NCBI GenBank assembly: GCA_002382495.1
Contig: DFXW01000015.1
Coordinates: 2,421-54,982, forward strand
DNA: 52,562 bases
Origin: Flavobacterium sp. UBA4098
GTDB taxonomy: Bacteria > Bacteroidota > Bacteroidia > Flavobacteriales > Flavobacteriaceae
Direction: 5' to 3'
Shown: positions 24,914 to 33,541 of the stretch, piece by piece
How the letters are laid out: every line of letters starts with the position of its first letter
How positions within the stretch are numbered: the first letter of the stretch is position 1
Notes under the pieces: generated by a model
What the model was told of the DNA's origin: nothing
Databases searched by the model: none
What the model saw: the letters and a program-made list of their open reading frames with translations, nothing else
Translations under genes and position numbers: made by a program

Positions 24914-25984
24914 TTAAACTGCTTTTTCTAAAGCTTGCATTACGTCAACTAAAACTTGTACGCTTTCAATTGGCATTGCATTGTACATAGACGCTCTGTA
25001 GCCGCCCACTGAACGGTGACCTGGCAATCCAGAAATACCCGCTTCTTTCCACATAGTATCAAAAATCGGAGCGTGTTCTGCGTTGTTCAATAAGAAAGTT
25101 GCATTCATATTCGAACGATCTTCTACGGCAGCGGCACCTTTGAATAATGGGTTTCTATCTATTTCGTTGTAAAGTAATTCTGCTTTAGCATTGTTGATTT
25201 TTTCGATAGCTGCAATTCCACCTAATTTTTTCAACCATTGTAAGGTTAATAATGAAGCGTACACTGGGAAAACAGGTGGAGTATTAAACATACTTTCTGC
25301 TTTAATGTGTTTTGCATAATCTAACATACTTGGAATTTCTCTTCCGTTTTTACCTAAGATTTCTTCTTTGATCACTACTAAAGTTGTTCCAGCAGGTCCC
25401 ATATTTTTTTGAGCCCCAGCATAAATAATATCAAATTTAGAAAAGTCCAATTGACGTGAAAAAATATCCGAACTCATATCGCAAACTACAGGTACGTTTG
25501 TAATTGGCAACTCTTTCATTTGAGTTCCAAAAATAGTATTATTACTTGTACAGTGGAAATAATCGGCATCAGCAGGAATCGAATATCCTTTTGGTACGTT
25601 ATTGTAATTTTGTTCTTTAGATGAAGCTACAACAACAGTTTCTCCAAAATATTTAGCTTCTTTAACTGCGGCTGATGCCCAAGTTCCAGAATCTAAATAA
25701 GCGGCTTTACCGTTTTCTTTCATCAAGTTATAAGGAACCATTAAAAACTCTAAACTAGCACCACCAGCAAGGAAAAGGGCTTGGTAACCTTTGCCTTCTA
25801 ATCCTAATAATTCTAGTGCCAACGCTCTCGCTTCATCCATTACTGCAACAAAATCTTTGCTTCTGTGCGATATTTCTAAAATAGATAAACCGGAATTGTT
25901 GAAATCCAAAATAGCTTGAGCTGATTTTTCAAAAACTTCTTGTGGTAAGATACAAGGTCCTGCGCTGTAGTTGTGTTTTTTCAT
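24914..25984 (-). CDS. serC: Phosphoserine aminotransferase
   Basis: SerC turns 3-phosphohydroxypyruvate and glutamate into phosphoserine and 2-oxoglutarate using PLP. The start at 25984 gives MKKHNYSAGP, the family's standard opening, and 356 residues; the 20 codons above it are not family-like. The PLP lysine is K193 in YAGAQKNMGPAG, and SGLSILEISHRSKDF (31-45) is a family hallmark. It is upstream of serA and downstream of the acyl-CoA reductase gene (90-base gap), a gene order I recall from other Flavobacteria. Confidence 0.96.
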   Translation of the reverse strand: MKKHNYSAGPCILPQEVFEKSAQAILDFNNSGLSILEISHRSKDFVAVMDEARALALELLGLEGKGYQALFLAGGASLEFLMVPYNLMKENGKAAYLDSGTWASAAVKEAKYFGETVVVASSKEQNYNNVPKGYSIPADADYFHCTSNNTIFGTQMKELPITNVPVVCDMSSDIFSRQLDFSKFDIIYAGAQKNMGPAGTTLVVIKEEILGKNGREIPSMLDYAKHIKAESMFNTPPVFPVYASLLTLQWLKKLGGIAAIEKINNAKAELLYNEIDRNPLFKGAAAVEDRSNMNATFLLNNAEHAPIFDTMWKEAGISGLPGHRSVGGYRASMYNAMPIESVQVLVDVMQALEKAV

Positions 25985-26074
25985 GGTAGTTGTTTGTTCC
26001 AAATTTAAAGAATGCAAATTTCGACAATCGATTCTTAAAATCAATTAAAAAAATCGAAATATTTGAACAATTTA

Positions 26075-27136
26075 TTAGTTTATTGTTAACGAAAACGAAA
26101 TAGTATCCACATGATCCGCATAATCCCATAATTGAGGGCGTTGTGTCTGACCAAAAGGGATGCTATTTTGTACTAAATTATTGCTTACAATACATTGAAT
26201 AGTTTCAGCTTCAGTTTTTAGTCTTTTTTCTATTTCGGCAAGGGAATCATAGTATTCGTAAAACACGCTAGAAATAGGAGAGGCATGACTAGAGTCTTCT
26301 TTTAAAGTTAAAAAGCCATTGTCTAATAATTTGTAGTTACTCATTAAAAAAACAGCCTTGTTGTAATCGTAATTATTAGCATATTTTTCATAATGAATTA
26401 CGTCTTGGTATTCAAAAATAGCTTCGAAAAAAGCATCAAACGAATAGCCTTTTGGTACAAAAAGTTTAGAAACATTTCGACAGCCTAATCCAAAATATCT
26501 AAAAATATCTTCGCCCAAAGCGATGAGTTGTTCTTTGGTTTCTTGACCGTTTAATACGGCAACTGAATTTCTGTTTTTTCTGATAATAGAAGGTTTGTCT
26601 TTGAAATAATATTCAAAATAACGGGCTGTGTTGTTGCTACCTGTAGCTATAACGGCATCAAAATTTTCTAATTTTCCTTCTACAAAAGTTATTTTTTGGG
26701 CTAATTGGGGTTCAAGAGTTATGAGGTATTTGGCTAAAAACGGTAATAAGTGTTGATCGTTAGATGAGGTTTTTACTAATACATTATGTCCTGAAATTAA
26801 AACGGAAATAAAATCGTGAAATCCAACTAAGGGAATATTTCCTGCTAGAATTAAAGCAATCGTTTTGGATTCAGCTATAGTAAAATCATAAGACGAAGTC
26901 CATTGTACTAGGTTTTCTTGTGTTAAGGCTTTTGCCCAAGATTGGATAGAGAAGTAGACTTGTTCCGGAGTATACCACCCATTGTGTGATTGGGATAATT
27001 GAATTAATTGTTCAAATTCTTCAAAAAACAAATCATTATTGGGTACGCTCAAATCCTGGTTAGAATTATTTTCTGCGAACTGATTTAAAAAGCGTCCTAA
27101 TGTAACAAAAACATTTTTTTTTGTTTCTAAGTCCAT
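26075..27136 (-). CDS. Acyl-CoA reductase, LuxC-like
   Basis: The 353-residue protein belongs to the LuxC/acyl-CoA reductase branch of the aldehyde dehydrogenase superfamily: ALILAGNIPLVGFHDF (94-109), GSNNTARYFEYYF (167-178 region) and a likely catalytic Cys219 in GLGCRNVSKLF. LuxC reduces acyl groups to aldehydes with NADPH. No luciferase or LuxD/LuxE gene is near, so light production is not implied; the natural acyl substrate is unknown. It is divergent from a two-cluster ferredoxin gene, with overlapping promoters, and upstream of serC. Confidence 0.8.
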   Translation of the reverse strand: MDLETKKNVFVTLGRFLNQFAENNSNQDLSVPNNDLFFEEFEQLIQLSQSHNGWYTPEQVYFSIQSWAKALTQENLVQWTSSYDFTIAESKTIALILAGNIPLVGFHDFISVLISGHNVLVKTSSNDQHLLPFLAKYLITLEPQLAQKITFVEGKLENFDAVIATGSNNTARYFEYYFKDKPSIIRKNRNSVAVLNGQETKEQLIALGEDIFRYFGLGCRNVSKLFVPKGYSFDAFFEAIFEYQDVIHYEKYANNYDYNKAVFLMSNYKLLDNGFLTLKEDSSHASPISSVFYEYYDSLAEIEKRLKTEAETIQCIVSNNLVQNSIPFGQTQRPQLWDYADHVDTISFSLTIN

Positions 27137-27164
27137 AATGTTTGTTTATGAATGGTTTTGATTG

Positions 27165-27182
27165 TAATTTTGCACAAAAATA
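27165..27182. promoter_or_regulatory. Overlapping divergent promoters of ferredoxin and acyl-CoA reductase
   Basis: TAATTTTG at 27165-27172 (plus) has a TTTG at 27141-27144, 20 bases upstream, a full -33/-7 match. TATTTTTG at 27182-27175 serves the minus strand. The two share a TTTTGCACAAAA centre, so only one is likely to fire at a time. Confidence 0.55.
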
Positions 27183-27252
27183 AGGATAATTAAGCCGAAA
27201 GTCAATAAGACAATACAAGACTTTAGACTTTCCAATTTTAAGACAAAAAAAT

Positions 27253-27603
27253 ATGGCAATTATAATTACTGACGAATGTATCAATTGTGGGGCTTGTGAA
27301 CCAGAATGTCCAAATACTGCAATTTACGAAGGAGCTGATGACTGGAGATATAAAGATGGTACTAAACTAACGGGTAAAGTAATTTTGCCGGATGGTACTG
27401 AGGTAGATTCCGATGCAGCTCAAACTCCGATTTCTGATGATGTATATTACATCGTTCCCGGAAAATGTACGGAATGTAAAGGATTTCATGATGAGCCACA
27501 ATGTGCGGCTGTTTGTCCAGTAGATTGTTGTATTCCAGATGATAACCATGTGGAGTCTGAAGAGACCTTGTTGAACAGACAAGCATTTTTACACAACGAA
27601 TAG
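27253..27603 (+). CDS. Ferredoxin with two [4Fe-4S] clusters
   Basis: The 116-residue protein carries Cys9, 12, 15, 19 (CINCGACEPECP) and Cys72, 75, 84, 88 (CTECKGFHDEPQCAAVCP), the second with the eight-residue insertion of Alvin-type ferredoxins, plus Cys92 and Cys93. A linker of about 50 residues between the motifs, longer than in classic 2x[4Fe-4S] ferredoxins, holds a strand-rich segment. It is soluble and likely carries electrons in the cytoplasm. Its divergent neighbour is the LuxC-like reductase. It ends at a strong terminator. Confidence 0.93.
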   Translation: MAIIITDECINCGACEPECPNTAIYEGADDWRYKDGTKLTGKVILPDGTEVDSDAAQTPISDDVYYIVPGKCTECKGFHDEPQCAAVCPVDCCIPDDNHVESEETLLNRQAFLHNE

Positions 27604-27623
27604 TTTTTTAAAACTTGTATCAT

Positions 27624-27660
27624 AAAAAAAATCCTGAGCATTAGCTCAGGATTTTTTTTT
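27624..27660. terminator. Two-way intrinsic terminator
   Basis: AAAATCCTGAGC and GCTCAGGATTTT form a perfect stem around ATTA with long A and T runs outside. It serves the ferredoxin gene and the converging TonB-dependent receptor gene. Confidence 0.85.
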
Positions 27661-27677
27661 GTTTCTATCAAGTTGAA

Positions 27678-30149
27678 TTAGAATGTAAATCCTAATCTAG
27701 CATAGTAATAAGCTCCGCTGAATCCCATTTGAACAGCATCCCAATATCCACCAGCTTCTACCCAGTCATCTTGTTGGTCAGGATAGATGTTGAATAAGTT
27801 ATTAGCACCAATACTTAATTTAGAAGATTTATTTAGTTTAAATCCTAAAGTTAAATCAGTTACAATTTTTGCACTGTACGTATCTGTAGCAGCTTTGATT
27901 TGATCGGCAAAACTACCATAATCAGCTACGTCTTCATACATTTGGTAGTCTAATAATTCTACTTTGCTAAAACGGGTAAACGCTAAACCAGCATTGAACC
28001 ATTTTTTATCATAGTTAAGATTTAAACCAAATTTATTGGCAGGAGCCGAAGCTAATAAGAACGCTTTTTCTCTTTCGCCAAAGAAAGTTTCTTTGTCTAA
28101 AGTTCCATTTTTCACATCTCCAATCGTCATATGGTTGATGTTACCAACTAAAGTAGCAGATAAATTACTGTCTCCAAATTTCTTTTTCCAAGCCAATACT
28201 ACATCTACACCAGCTGTTTTAGTATCTACTCCATTTGTAAAGAATTGTGCAGCAGAAACACCAAGGTTCAATGCAGAAGCATCAAAGTATCCAGTCAAAA
28301 CGATACGGTCTTTTACGTTAATAAAATATCCGTCAACTGTTGCAGTGAAAGCACCAAAACTAGCCGTTACTCCCAAAGATCCGTTTACTGCTTTCTCTTC
28401 GTTTAATTTATTAATTCCAAAAGCCTGAGTTACTGGACTGTCATTTGAAGATAAAATAACCTCAGTAGCTCCACCTGAACTAAAATTGGTAAAACGTAAG
28501 TTATAGTATACTTGAGCCAATGAAGGCGCTCTAAATCCTGTACTCAACGATCCTCTGAAATTGATATTATCAGTTGCTTTCAAACGCGCAGCTAATTTTC
28601 CATTAAGTGTACTTCCAAAATCGCTGTAGTTTTCAAAACGAACTGCAGTACTCACTAACAATTTATCAGTTACATCAAATTCGGCATCCGTATATAAAGA
28701 TACGTTGTTACGGTTTTTCTTCACTTCGTTAGCAGGGCTATATCCTGGAAATCCTTGAGAACCACCTGGACGTAATTCGCCAGAAATAGGATCAGTAGGA
28801 GCAGTTTGAGTTGCTGGATTGGTAATTGGCCTTCCAGCAGTATCGTAAGTAGCATAAGAACCTTCTTCTCCAGCAAAGATGCTGAATTGCTCTGTTCTAA
28901 ATTCTGCTCCAAATGCCAAGTTCATTCCGTTCAAAACTGAATCGTAGTTTTTAGAAAAATCTAAGTTGGTAGTGTTTTGACTTAGACTGTGTCCACCAGC
29001 ATTAAATTCTGTTGGTGAATTTCCAACTAAAGAAGCGTTTAAAGTTCCTTTAATATAATAATGAAACAGGTTTTTTCCGAACGTATTACTCAAATCCATT
29101 TTCCATCCAGAGGCATATTTAGTTCTGATACCAGCTGCGATAGAATTATCTACAATCTCTGAAGTAATTCTTGGTGTATATCCTCCAGGATAGATTGATT
29201 CAACTACTCTTTCTCCACCATTTCTTGTGAAGGCATACGCGTCAGTATCTCTAAAGTTTCTTCCTCCAAAGGCATAGAATTCCGATTTGTCAGAAATTGG
29301 TATTACTAAGTTTCCAAAAAGGTTCAATCCTTGAATAGCTGCTTCACCAAAACCTTTTCTAAAATCAAATCCTGGACGCAATGTCTTTTCTTTGTTTATG
29401 TATTCAGCAGTAAAGTTGGCAATTCCTCCTTTTTTACCTACTGCTACACCATAGTTAGCAGCAACTTTTAAGGATTGTCCATCAAAATTTCTTTTTTGAC
29501 CTAGTGTATTTCCAAAACTATTTTCGTCTAAGAAATTATTTTTGATATTGGCAGTTCCTGGATCAAACTCACCTTGAGCATTTGTATTGTAAGCTCCGTA
29601 TGTTACCGCACCAGTTACTTGATCAATATTGTCATTTAGTACAATATTGATTACCCCAGCAATGGCATCTGAACCATATTGCGCAGCAGCACCATCTCTC
29701 AAGATTTCAATTCTTTTGATTGCTGATGCAGGAATAGCATTTAAATCAGTTCCAGTATTACCACGACCTTTTGTTCCAAACAAATTGATTAAAGACGATT
29801 GGTGTCTTCTTTTACCATTAATTAAAACTAAAGTTTGGTCAGGTCCCATACCTCTTAGAGAAGCAGGATCTACGTGATCGGCTCCGTCAGAACCGGATTG
29901 TTTGTTGGCATTAAATGAAGGTGCAACGTATTGTAATAATTCGTTGATTTCTAATTTACCACTTTGAGTGGTCACATCTTTAACGTTGATTACGTCAATA
30001 GGCACAGCAGAATTCACCACTGTTCGTTTTGTATTTCTAGAACCTACAATTTGAACTTCTTTTAACTCTTGTGCTTCAGAACTTTTTTTTTCTTGAGCAA
30101 AAAGGCAAGTCAAATTGAATAACAATAAAAGTAAACTGTACTTTTTCAT
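27678..30149 (-). CDS. TonB-dependent outer-membrane receptor
   Basis: The 823-residue protein has a signal peptide (about 1-18), a TonB-box-like LKEVQIVGSR right after it, a plug domain (ASLRGMGPDQTLVLINGKRR and RIEILRDGAAAQYGSDAIAG, about 110-170) and a long beta-barrel ending in an aromatic residue (YYARLGFTF). The N-terminal carboxypeptidase-like domain common in SusC proteins is absent and no SusD gene is adjacent, so it is not part of a polysaccharide locus. The substrate could be a siderophore, cobalamin or another small molecule. It stands alone. Confidence 0.92.
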   Translation of the reverse strand: MKKYSLLLLLFNLTCLFAQEKKSSEAQELKEVQIVGSRNTKRTVVNSAVPIDVINVKDVTTQSGKLEINELLQYVAPSFNANKQSGSDGADHVDPASLRGMGPDQTLVLINGKRRHQSSLINLFGTKGRGNTGTDLNAIPASAIKRIEILRDGAAAQYGSDAIAGVINIVLNDNIDQVTGAVTYGAYNTNAQGEFDPGTANIKNNFLDENSFGNTLGQKRNFDGQSLKVAANYGVAVGKKGGIANFTAEYINKEKTLRPGFDFRKGFGEAAIQGLNLFGNLVIPISDKSEFYAFGGRNFRDTDAYAFTRNGGERVVESIYPGGYTPRITSEIVDNSIAAGIRTKYASGWKMDLSNTFGKNLFHYYIKGTLNASLVGNSPTEFNAGGHSLSQNTTNLDFSKNYDSVLNGMNLAFGAEFRTEQFSIFAGEEGSYATYDTAGRPITNPATQTAPTDPISGELRPGGSQGFPGYSPANEVKKNRNNVSLYTDAEFDVTDKLLVSTAVRFENYSDFGSTLNGKLAARLKATDNINFRGSLSTGFRAPSLAQVYYNLRFTNFSSGGATEVILSSNDSPVTQAFGINKLNEEKAVNGSLGVTASFGAFTATVDGYFINVKDRIVLTGYFDASALNLGVSAAQFFTNGVDTKTAGVDVVLAWKKKFGDSNLSATLVGNINHMTIGDVKNGTLDKETFFGEREKAFLLASAPANKFGLNLNYDKKWFNAGLAFTRFSKVELLDYQMYEDVADYGSFADQIKAATDTYSAKIVTDLTLGFKLNKSSKLSIGANNLFNIYPDQQDDWVEAGGYWDAVQMGFSGAYYYARLGFTF

Positions 30150-30272
30150 AAATAAATTTGGTTTGGTTTTTATTTGGTTTAAATCGGGTGCAATGTACTA
30201 ATTTTTTAAGAATTAATTAACGTTTTTCGTGTATAGGTGCGAATTTTGCAAAGAATGCAAGAATTCGACGTT

Positions 30273-30311
30273 TTTGTTTAACGAACCTTTTTTTAATTCT
30301 ATATTTGCACA
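30273..30311 (+). promoter_or_regulatory. Promoter of ychF
   Basis: TTTG at 30273-30276 and TATATTTG at 30300-30307 are separated by 23 bases; the latter extends to TATATTTGCACA. It lies 61 bases before the ychF ATG and matches the Bacteroidetes consensus closely. Confidence 0.6.
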
Positions 30312-30372
30312 CTTTATTAAAGGATTTGCAAATTTTGGTGGTGATTGGCCACTATTCGAAAATAAAATTATC

Positions 30373-31467
30373 ATGAAAGCAGGAATTGTAGGATTACCAA
30401 ATGTAGGGAAATCAACGTTGTTTAATTGTTTGTCTAACGCCAAAGCGCAAAGTGCGAATTTTCCATTTTGTACTATTGAACCTAATATTGGTGTAGTAAA
30501 TGTGCCCGATTCAAGAATGGCCAAGCTTGAAGAACTAGTTAAACCAGAACGCGTGCAAATGGCAACGGTGGATATTGTTGATATTGCCGGATTGGTAAAA
30601 GGAGCCAGCAAAGGAGAAGGTTTAGGAAATCAATTCTTAGGAAATATTAGAGAATGTAACGCGATCATTCACGTATTGCGTTGTTTTGATAATGATAATA
30701 TTGTACACGTTGATGGTAATGTAAACCCAATTCGTGACAAAGAAACGATTGATATCGAATTGCAGTTGAAAGATTTAGAAACCGTTGAAAAACGTTTGGA
30801 AAAAGTAAATCGTGCGGCTAAAACAGGAAATAAAGAAGCGCAAGCTGAGCAATCGTTGTTAAATAGAATTCGCGAAGCCTTATTACAAGCAAAATCGGCA
30901 AGAACCGTTGTTCCAGCTAATCAGGATGAGGAAGAATTGATGGAAAGTTTCCAATTGATTACCAACAAACCGGTTTTGTATGTATGTAATGTAGATGAAA
31001 ATTCAGCGGTGAACGGAAATAAATACGTGGATCAAGTTCGCGAATTAGTAAAAGACGAGGATGCGGAAGTAATTATCCTTTCTGTAGGAGCTGAAGCGGA
31101 TATTAACGAATTAGAAAGCTACGAAGAGCGTCAAGTTTTCTTAGAAGATATGGGATTGACTGAGCCAGGAGCTTCGGTTTTAATTCGTGCAGCTTACAAA
31201 TTGTTGAAACAACAAACCTATTTCACAGCAGGAGTAAAAGAAGTACGCGCTTGGACGATCAACATTGGAGCTACTGCGCCACAAGCTGCCGGAGTGATTC
31301 ATACCGATTTTGAAAAAGGATTCATTCGTGCGGAAGTTATTTCATACGAAGATTTCATTCACTATGGTTCGGAAGCAAAATGTAAAGAAGCAGGTAAATT
31401 CAAAGTAGAAGGAAAAGAATACGTGGTAAAAGACGGCGATGTAATGCACTTTAGATTTAATGTGTAA
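30373..31467 (+). CDS. ychF: Redox-regulated P-loop ATPase YchF (Obg family)
   Basis: YchF is a universally conserved ribosome-associated P-loop protein that prefers ATP. The start at 30373 gives MKAGIVGLPNVGKSTLFN, with the P-loop at residues 7-15, and 364 residues, the family's normal length; the frame extends upstream, but the promoter sits inside that extension. DIAGLVKGASKGEGLGNQFL is the switch region, and the non-standard NVDE replaces the NKxD of true GTPases, as expected for YchF. A TGS domain fills the C-terminus. A terminator follows. Confidence 0.96.
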   Translation: MKAGIVGLPNVGKSTLFNCLSNAKAQSANFPFCTIEPNIGVVNVPDSRMAKLEELVKPERVQMATVDIVDIAGLVKGASKGEGLGNQFLGNIRECNAIIHVLRCFDNDNIVHVDGNVNPIRDKETIDIELQLKDLETVEKRLEKVNRAAKTGNKEAQAEQSLLNRIREALLQAKSARTVVPANQDEEELMESFQLITNKPVLYVCNVDENSAVNGNKYVDQVRELVKDEDAEVIILSVGAEADINELESYEERQVFLEDMGLTEPGASVLIRAAYKLLKQQTYFTAGVKEVRAWTINIGATAPQAAGVIHTDFEKGFIRAEVISYEDFIHYGSEAKCKEAGKFKVEGKEYVVKDGDVMHFRFNV

Positions 31468-31493
31468 TTCATTCAAAATAGGATTAGAAACAA

Positions 31494-31527
31494 AAAAAAA
31501 CCGCTAAAGTAATTTAGCGGTTTTTTT
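31494..31527. terminator. Intrinsic terminator after ychF
   Basis: ACCGCTAAA and TTTAGCGGT form a stem around GTAA, with A run before and T run after, 26 bases beyond the ychF stop. Confidence 0.85.
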
Positions 31528-31536
31528 ATCTCCAAT

Positions 31537-31564
31537 TCGTAAATCGTACCTCGTCAATCGTACT
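31537..31564. repeat. Two tandem 14-base repeats
   Basis: TCGTAAATCGTAC and TCGTCAATCGTAC occur back to back as 14-base units. They lie between the ychF terminator and parE and are not coding. Similar TCGTAAATCGTA strings are, in my memory, scattered in Flavobacterium intergenic DNA. Confidence 0.5.
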
Positions 31565-31660
31565 TAGTATTGTCAATATCATTCTTAATAACTTTGACTT
31601 GGGGCTCTTTTACATTTTATCAAATTAGCTTACATTAGCAGCAAATCGATACTTTTTAAA

Positions 31661-33514
31661 ATGTCCGAACAAAATCAATACAACGAAGATAATATTCGTT
31701 CGCTCGACTGGAAGGAACACATCCGTATGCGTCCCGGAATGTATATTGGAAAACTGGGCGACGGTTCTTCGCCAGACGATGGTATTTACATCTTGCTCAA
31801 GGAAGTACTTGACAATTGCATCGATGAGTTTGTCATGGGTGCTGGGAAAACAATAGAGGTTACTATCAAAGATAAAATGGTTACCGTTCGTGATTACGGC
31901 CGTGGAATTCCATTGGGTAAAGTAGTTGACGTGGTTTCCAAAATGAATACCGGAGGGAAGTACGATTCAAAAGCCTTCAAGAAATCGGTAGGTTTGAATG
32001 GGGTAGGTACCAAAGCGGTAAATGCCTTATCCAATTATTTCCGTGTGGAATCCGTTCGTGATAACCAACAAAAAGCGGCGGAGTTCTCTGCAGGTAATTT
32101 GGTTTTGGAAGAAGAAGTACAAGAATCCACCAAACGCAAAGGAACGAAAGTGGCCTTTATTGCGGATGAGCAGATTTTTAAAAACTACAAATACCGTAAC
32201 GAGTATGTGATAAAAATGTTGAAGAACTATTGTTACCTCAACACAGGTTTAACCATTTACTACAACGGCGAAAAATACTATTCGGATAACGGATTGAAAG
32301 ATTTGTTAGAAGAAACCATTACCGAAGAAGATTCGGTTTATCCTATTATTCATTTGATTGGAGAGGATATTGAAATTGCCTTAACGCACAGTAAATCACA
32401 ATATTCAGAAGAATACCACTCGTTTGTTAACGGACAAAATACCACTCAAGGAGGAACGCATTTGAATGCCTTTAGAGAAGCAGTGGTAAAAACTATTAGA
32501 GATTATTACAACAAAGGTTTTGAGGCTTCTGATATCCGAAAATCAATTGTTTCGGCAGTATCGATCAAAGTTGAAGAGCCTGTTTTTGAAAGTCAGACTA
32601 AAACTAAATTAGGTTCGACTGATATTGGTCCAAATGGGCCAACCGTGAGAACTTTCGTTCACGATTTTATTACGACCAAACTAGATAACTTCTTGCACAA
32701 AAATCCGGAAGTTGCCGATTCGTTATTGCGTAAGATATTGCAAGCTGAAAGAGAGCGTAAAGAATTATCAGGCATTCGAAAATTAGCCAAAGACCGTGCT
32801 AAAAAATCGAGTTTACACAATAAGAAATTGCGTGACTGTCGTGTGCATTTGCCCGATATTAAAAACCCACGTTATTTAGAAAGCACCTTGTTTATTACTG
32901 AGGGAGATTCGGCTTCAGGTTCGATAACGAAATCACGTGATGTGAATACGCAAGCCGTATTTAGTTTGCGAGGTAAGCCTTTGAATTCGTATGGAATGAC
33001 CAAGAAAATTGTGTACGAAAACGAAGAATTTAATTTATTGCAAGCCGCTTTGGATATTGAAGAATCCATGGAAGACTTGCGTTACAACAATATTGTGATC
33101 GCTACCGATGCCGATGTCGATGGAATGCACATTCGTTTGTTGTTGATTACGTTTTTCTTGCAATTTTTCCCAGAGTTAATCAAAGACGGTCATTTGTATA
33201 TTTTGCAAACGCCTTTGTTCCGTGTGCGTAACAAGAAAGAAACCATTTATTGTTATAGCGACGAAGAACGTGTTAACGCCATTGAAAAATTAAAACCGAA
33301 ACCAGAAATTACCCGATTCAAAGGATTGGGAGAAATTTCGCCAGACGAGTTCAAGCACTTTATTGGTGCCGATATTCGCTTGGATCCTGTTATGCTTGAT
33401 AAAGCGACTTCAATTGAAACGCTATTGGAGTTTTATATGGGTAAAAATACACCGGATCGTCAAACGTTCATCATCAATAATTTGAAGGTGGAATTGGACG
33501 TAGTAGAAAAATAA
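31661..33514 (+). CDS. parE: DNA topoisomerase IV subunit B
   Basis: ParE is the ATPase subunit of topoisomerase IV, which separates linked daughter chromosomes. The 617-residue protein has the GHKL ATP-binding region (LDNCIDEFVMGAG, YGRGIPLG, GGKYDSKAFKKSVGLNGVGT) and the TOPRIM motifs EGDSASGS starting at Glu414 and DADVDG at 483-488. Length is close to ParE of other bacteria and shorter than E. coli GyrB. parC follows after 27 bases, which settles the choice of topoisomerase IV over gyrase. Confidence 0.93.
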   Translation: MSEQNQYNEDNIRSLDWKEHIRMRPGMYIGKLGDGSSPDDGIYILLKEVLDNCIDEFVMGAGKTIEVTIKDKMVTVRDYGRGIPLGKVVDVVSKMNTGGKYDSKAFKKSVGLNGVGTKAVNALSNYFRVESVRDNQQKAAEFSAGNLVLEEEVQESTKRKGTKVAFIADEQIFKNYKYRNEYVIKMLKNYCYLNTGLTIYYNGEKYYSDNGLKDLLEETITEEDSVYPIIHLIGEDIEIALTHSKSQYSEEYHSFVNGQNTTQGGTHLNAFREAVVKTIRDYYNKGFEASDIRKSIVSAVSIKVEEPVFESQTKTKLGSTDIGPNGPTVRTFVHDFITTKLDNFLHKNPEVADSLLRKILQAERERKELSGIRKLAKDRAKKSSLHNKKLRDCRVHLPDIKNPRYLESTLFITEGDSASGSITKSRDVNTQAVFSLRGKPLNSYGMTKKIVYENEEFNLLQAALDIEESMEDLRYNNIVIATDADVDGMHIRLLLITFFLQFFPELIKDGHLYILQTPLFRVRNKKETIYCYSDEERVNAIEKLKPKPEITRFKGLGEISPDEFKHFIGADIRLDPVMLDKATSIETLLEFYMGKNTPDRQTFIINNLKVELDVVEK

Positions 33515-33541
33515 AAGAATACTGAAAATAATTCAGCATAA

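Noticed and set aside
26075..27136. Bioluminescence genes
   Set aside because: A LuxC-like reductase is present, but no LuxA, LuxB, LuxD or LuxE gene accompanies it in the window.
27678..30149. Polysaccharide utilisation locus
   Set aside because: There is no SusD, no glycoside hydrolase and no hybrid sensor next to the TonB-dependent receptor.
30229..30372. Longer start for ychF
   Set aside because: The extension holds the promoter TTTG-N23-TATATTTG and adds residues not found in YchF; the ATG at 30373 gives the canonical N-terminus.
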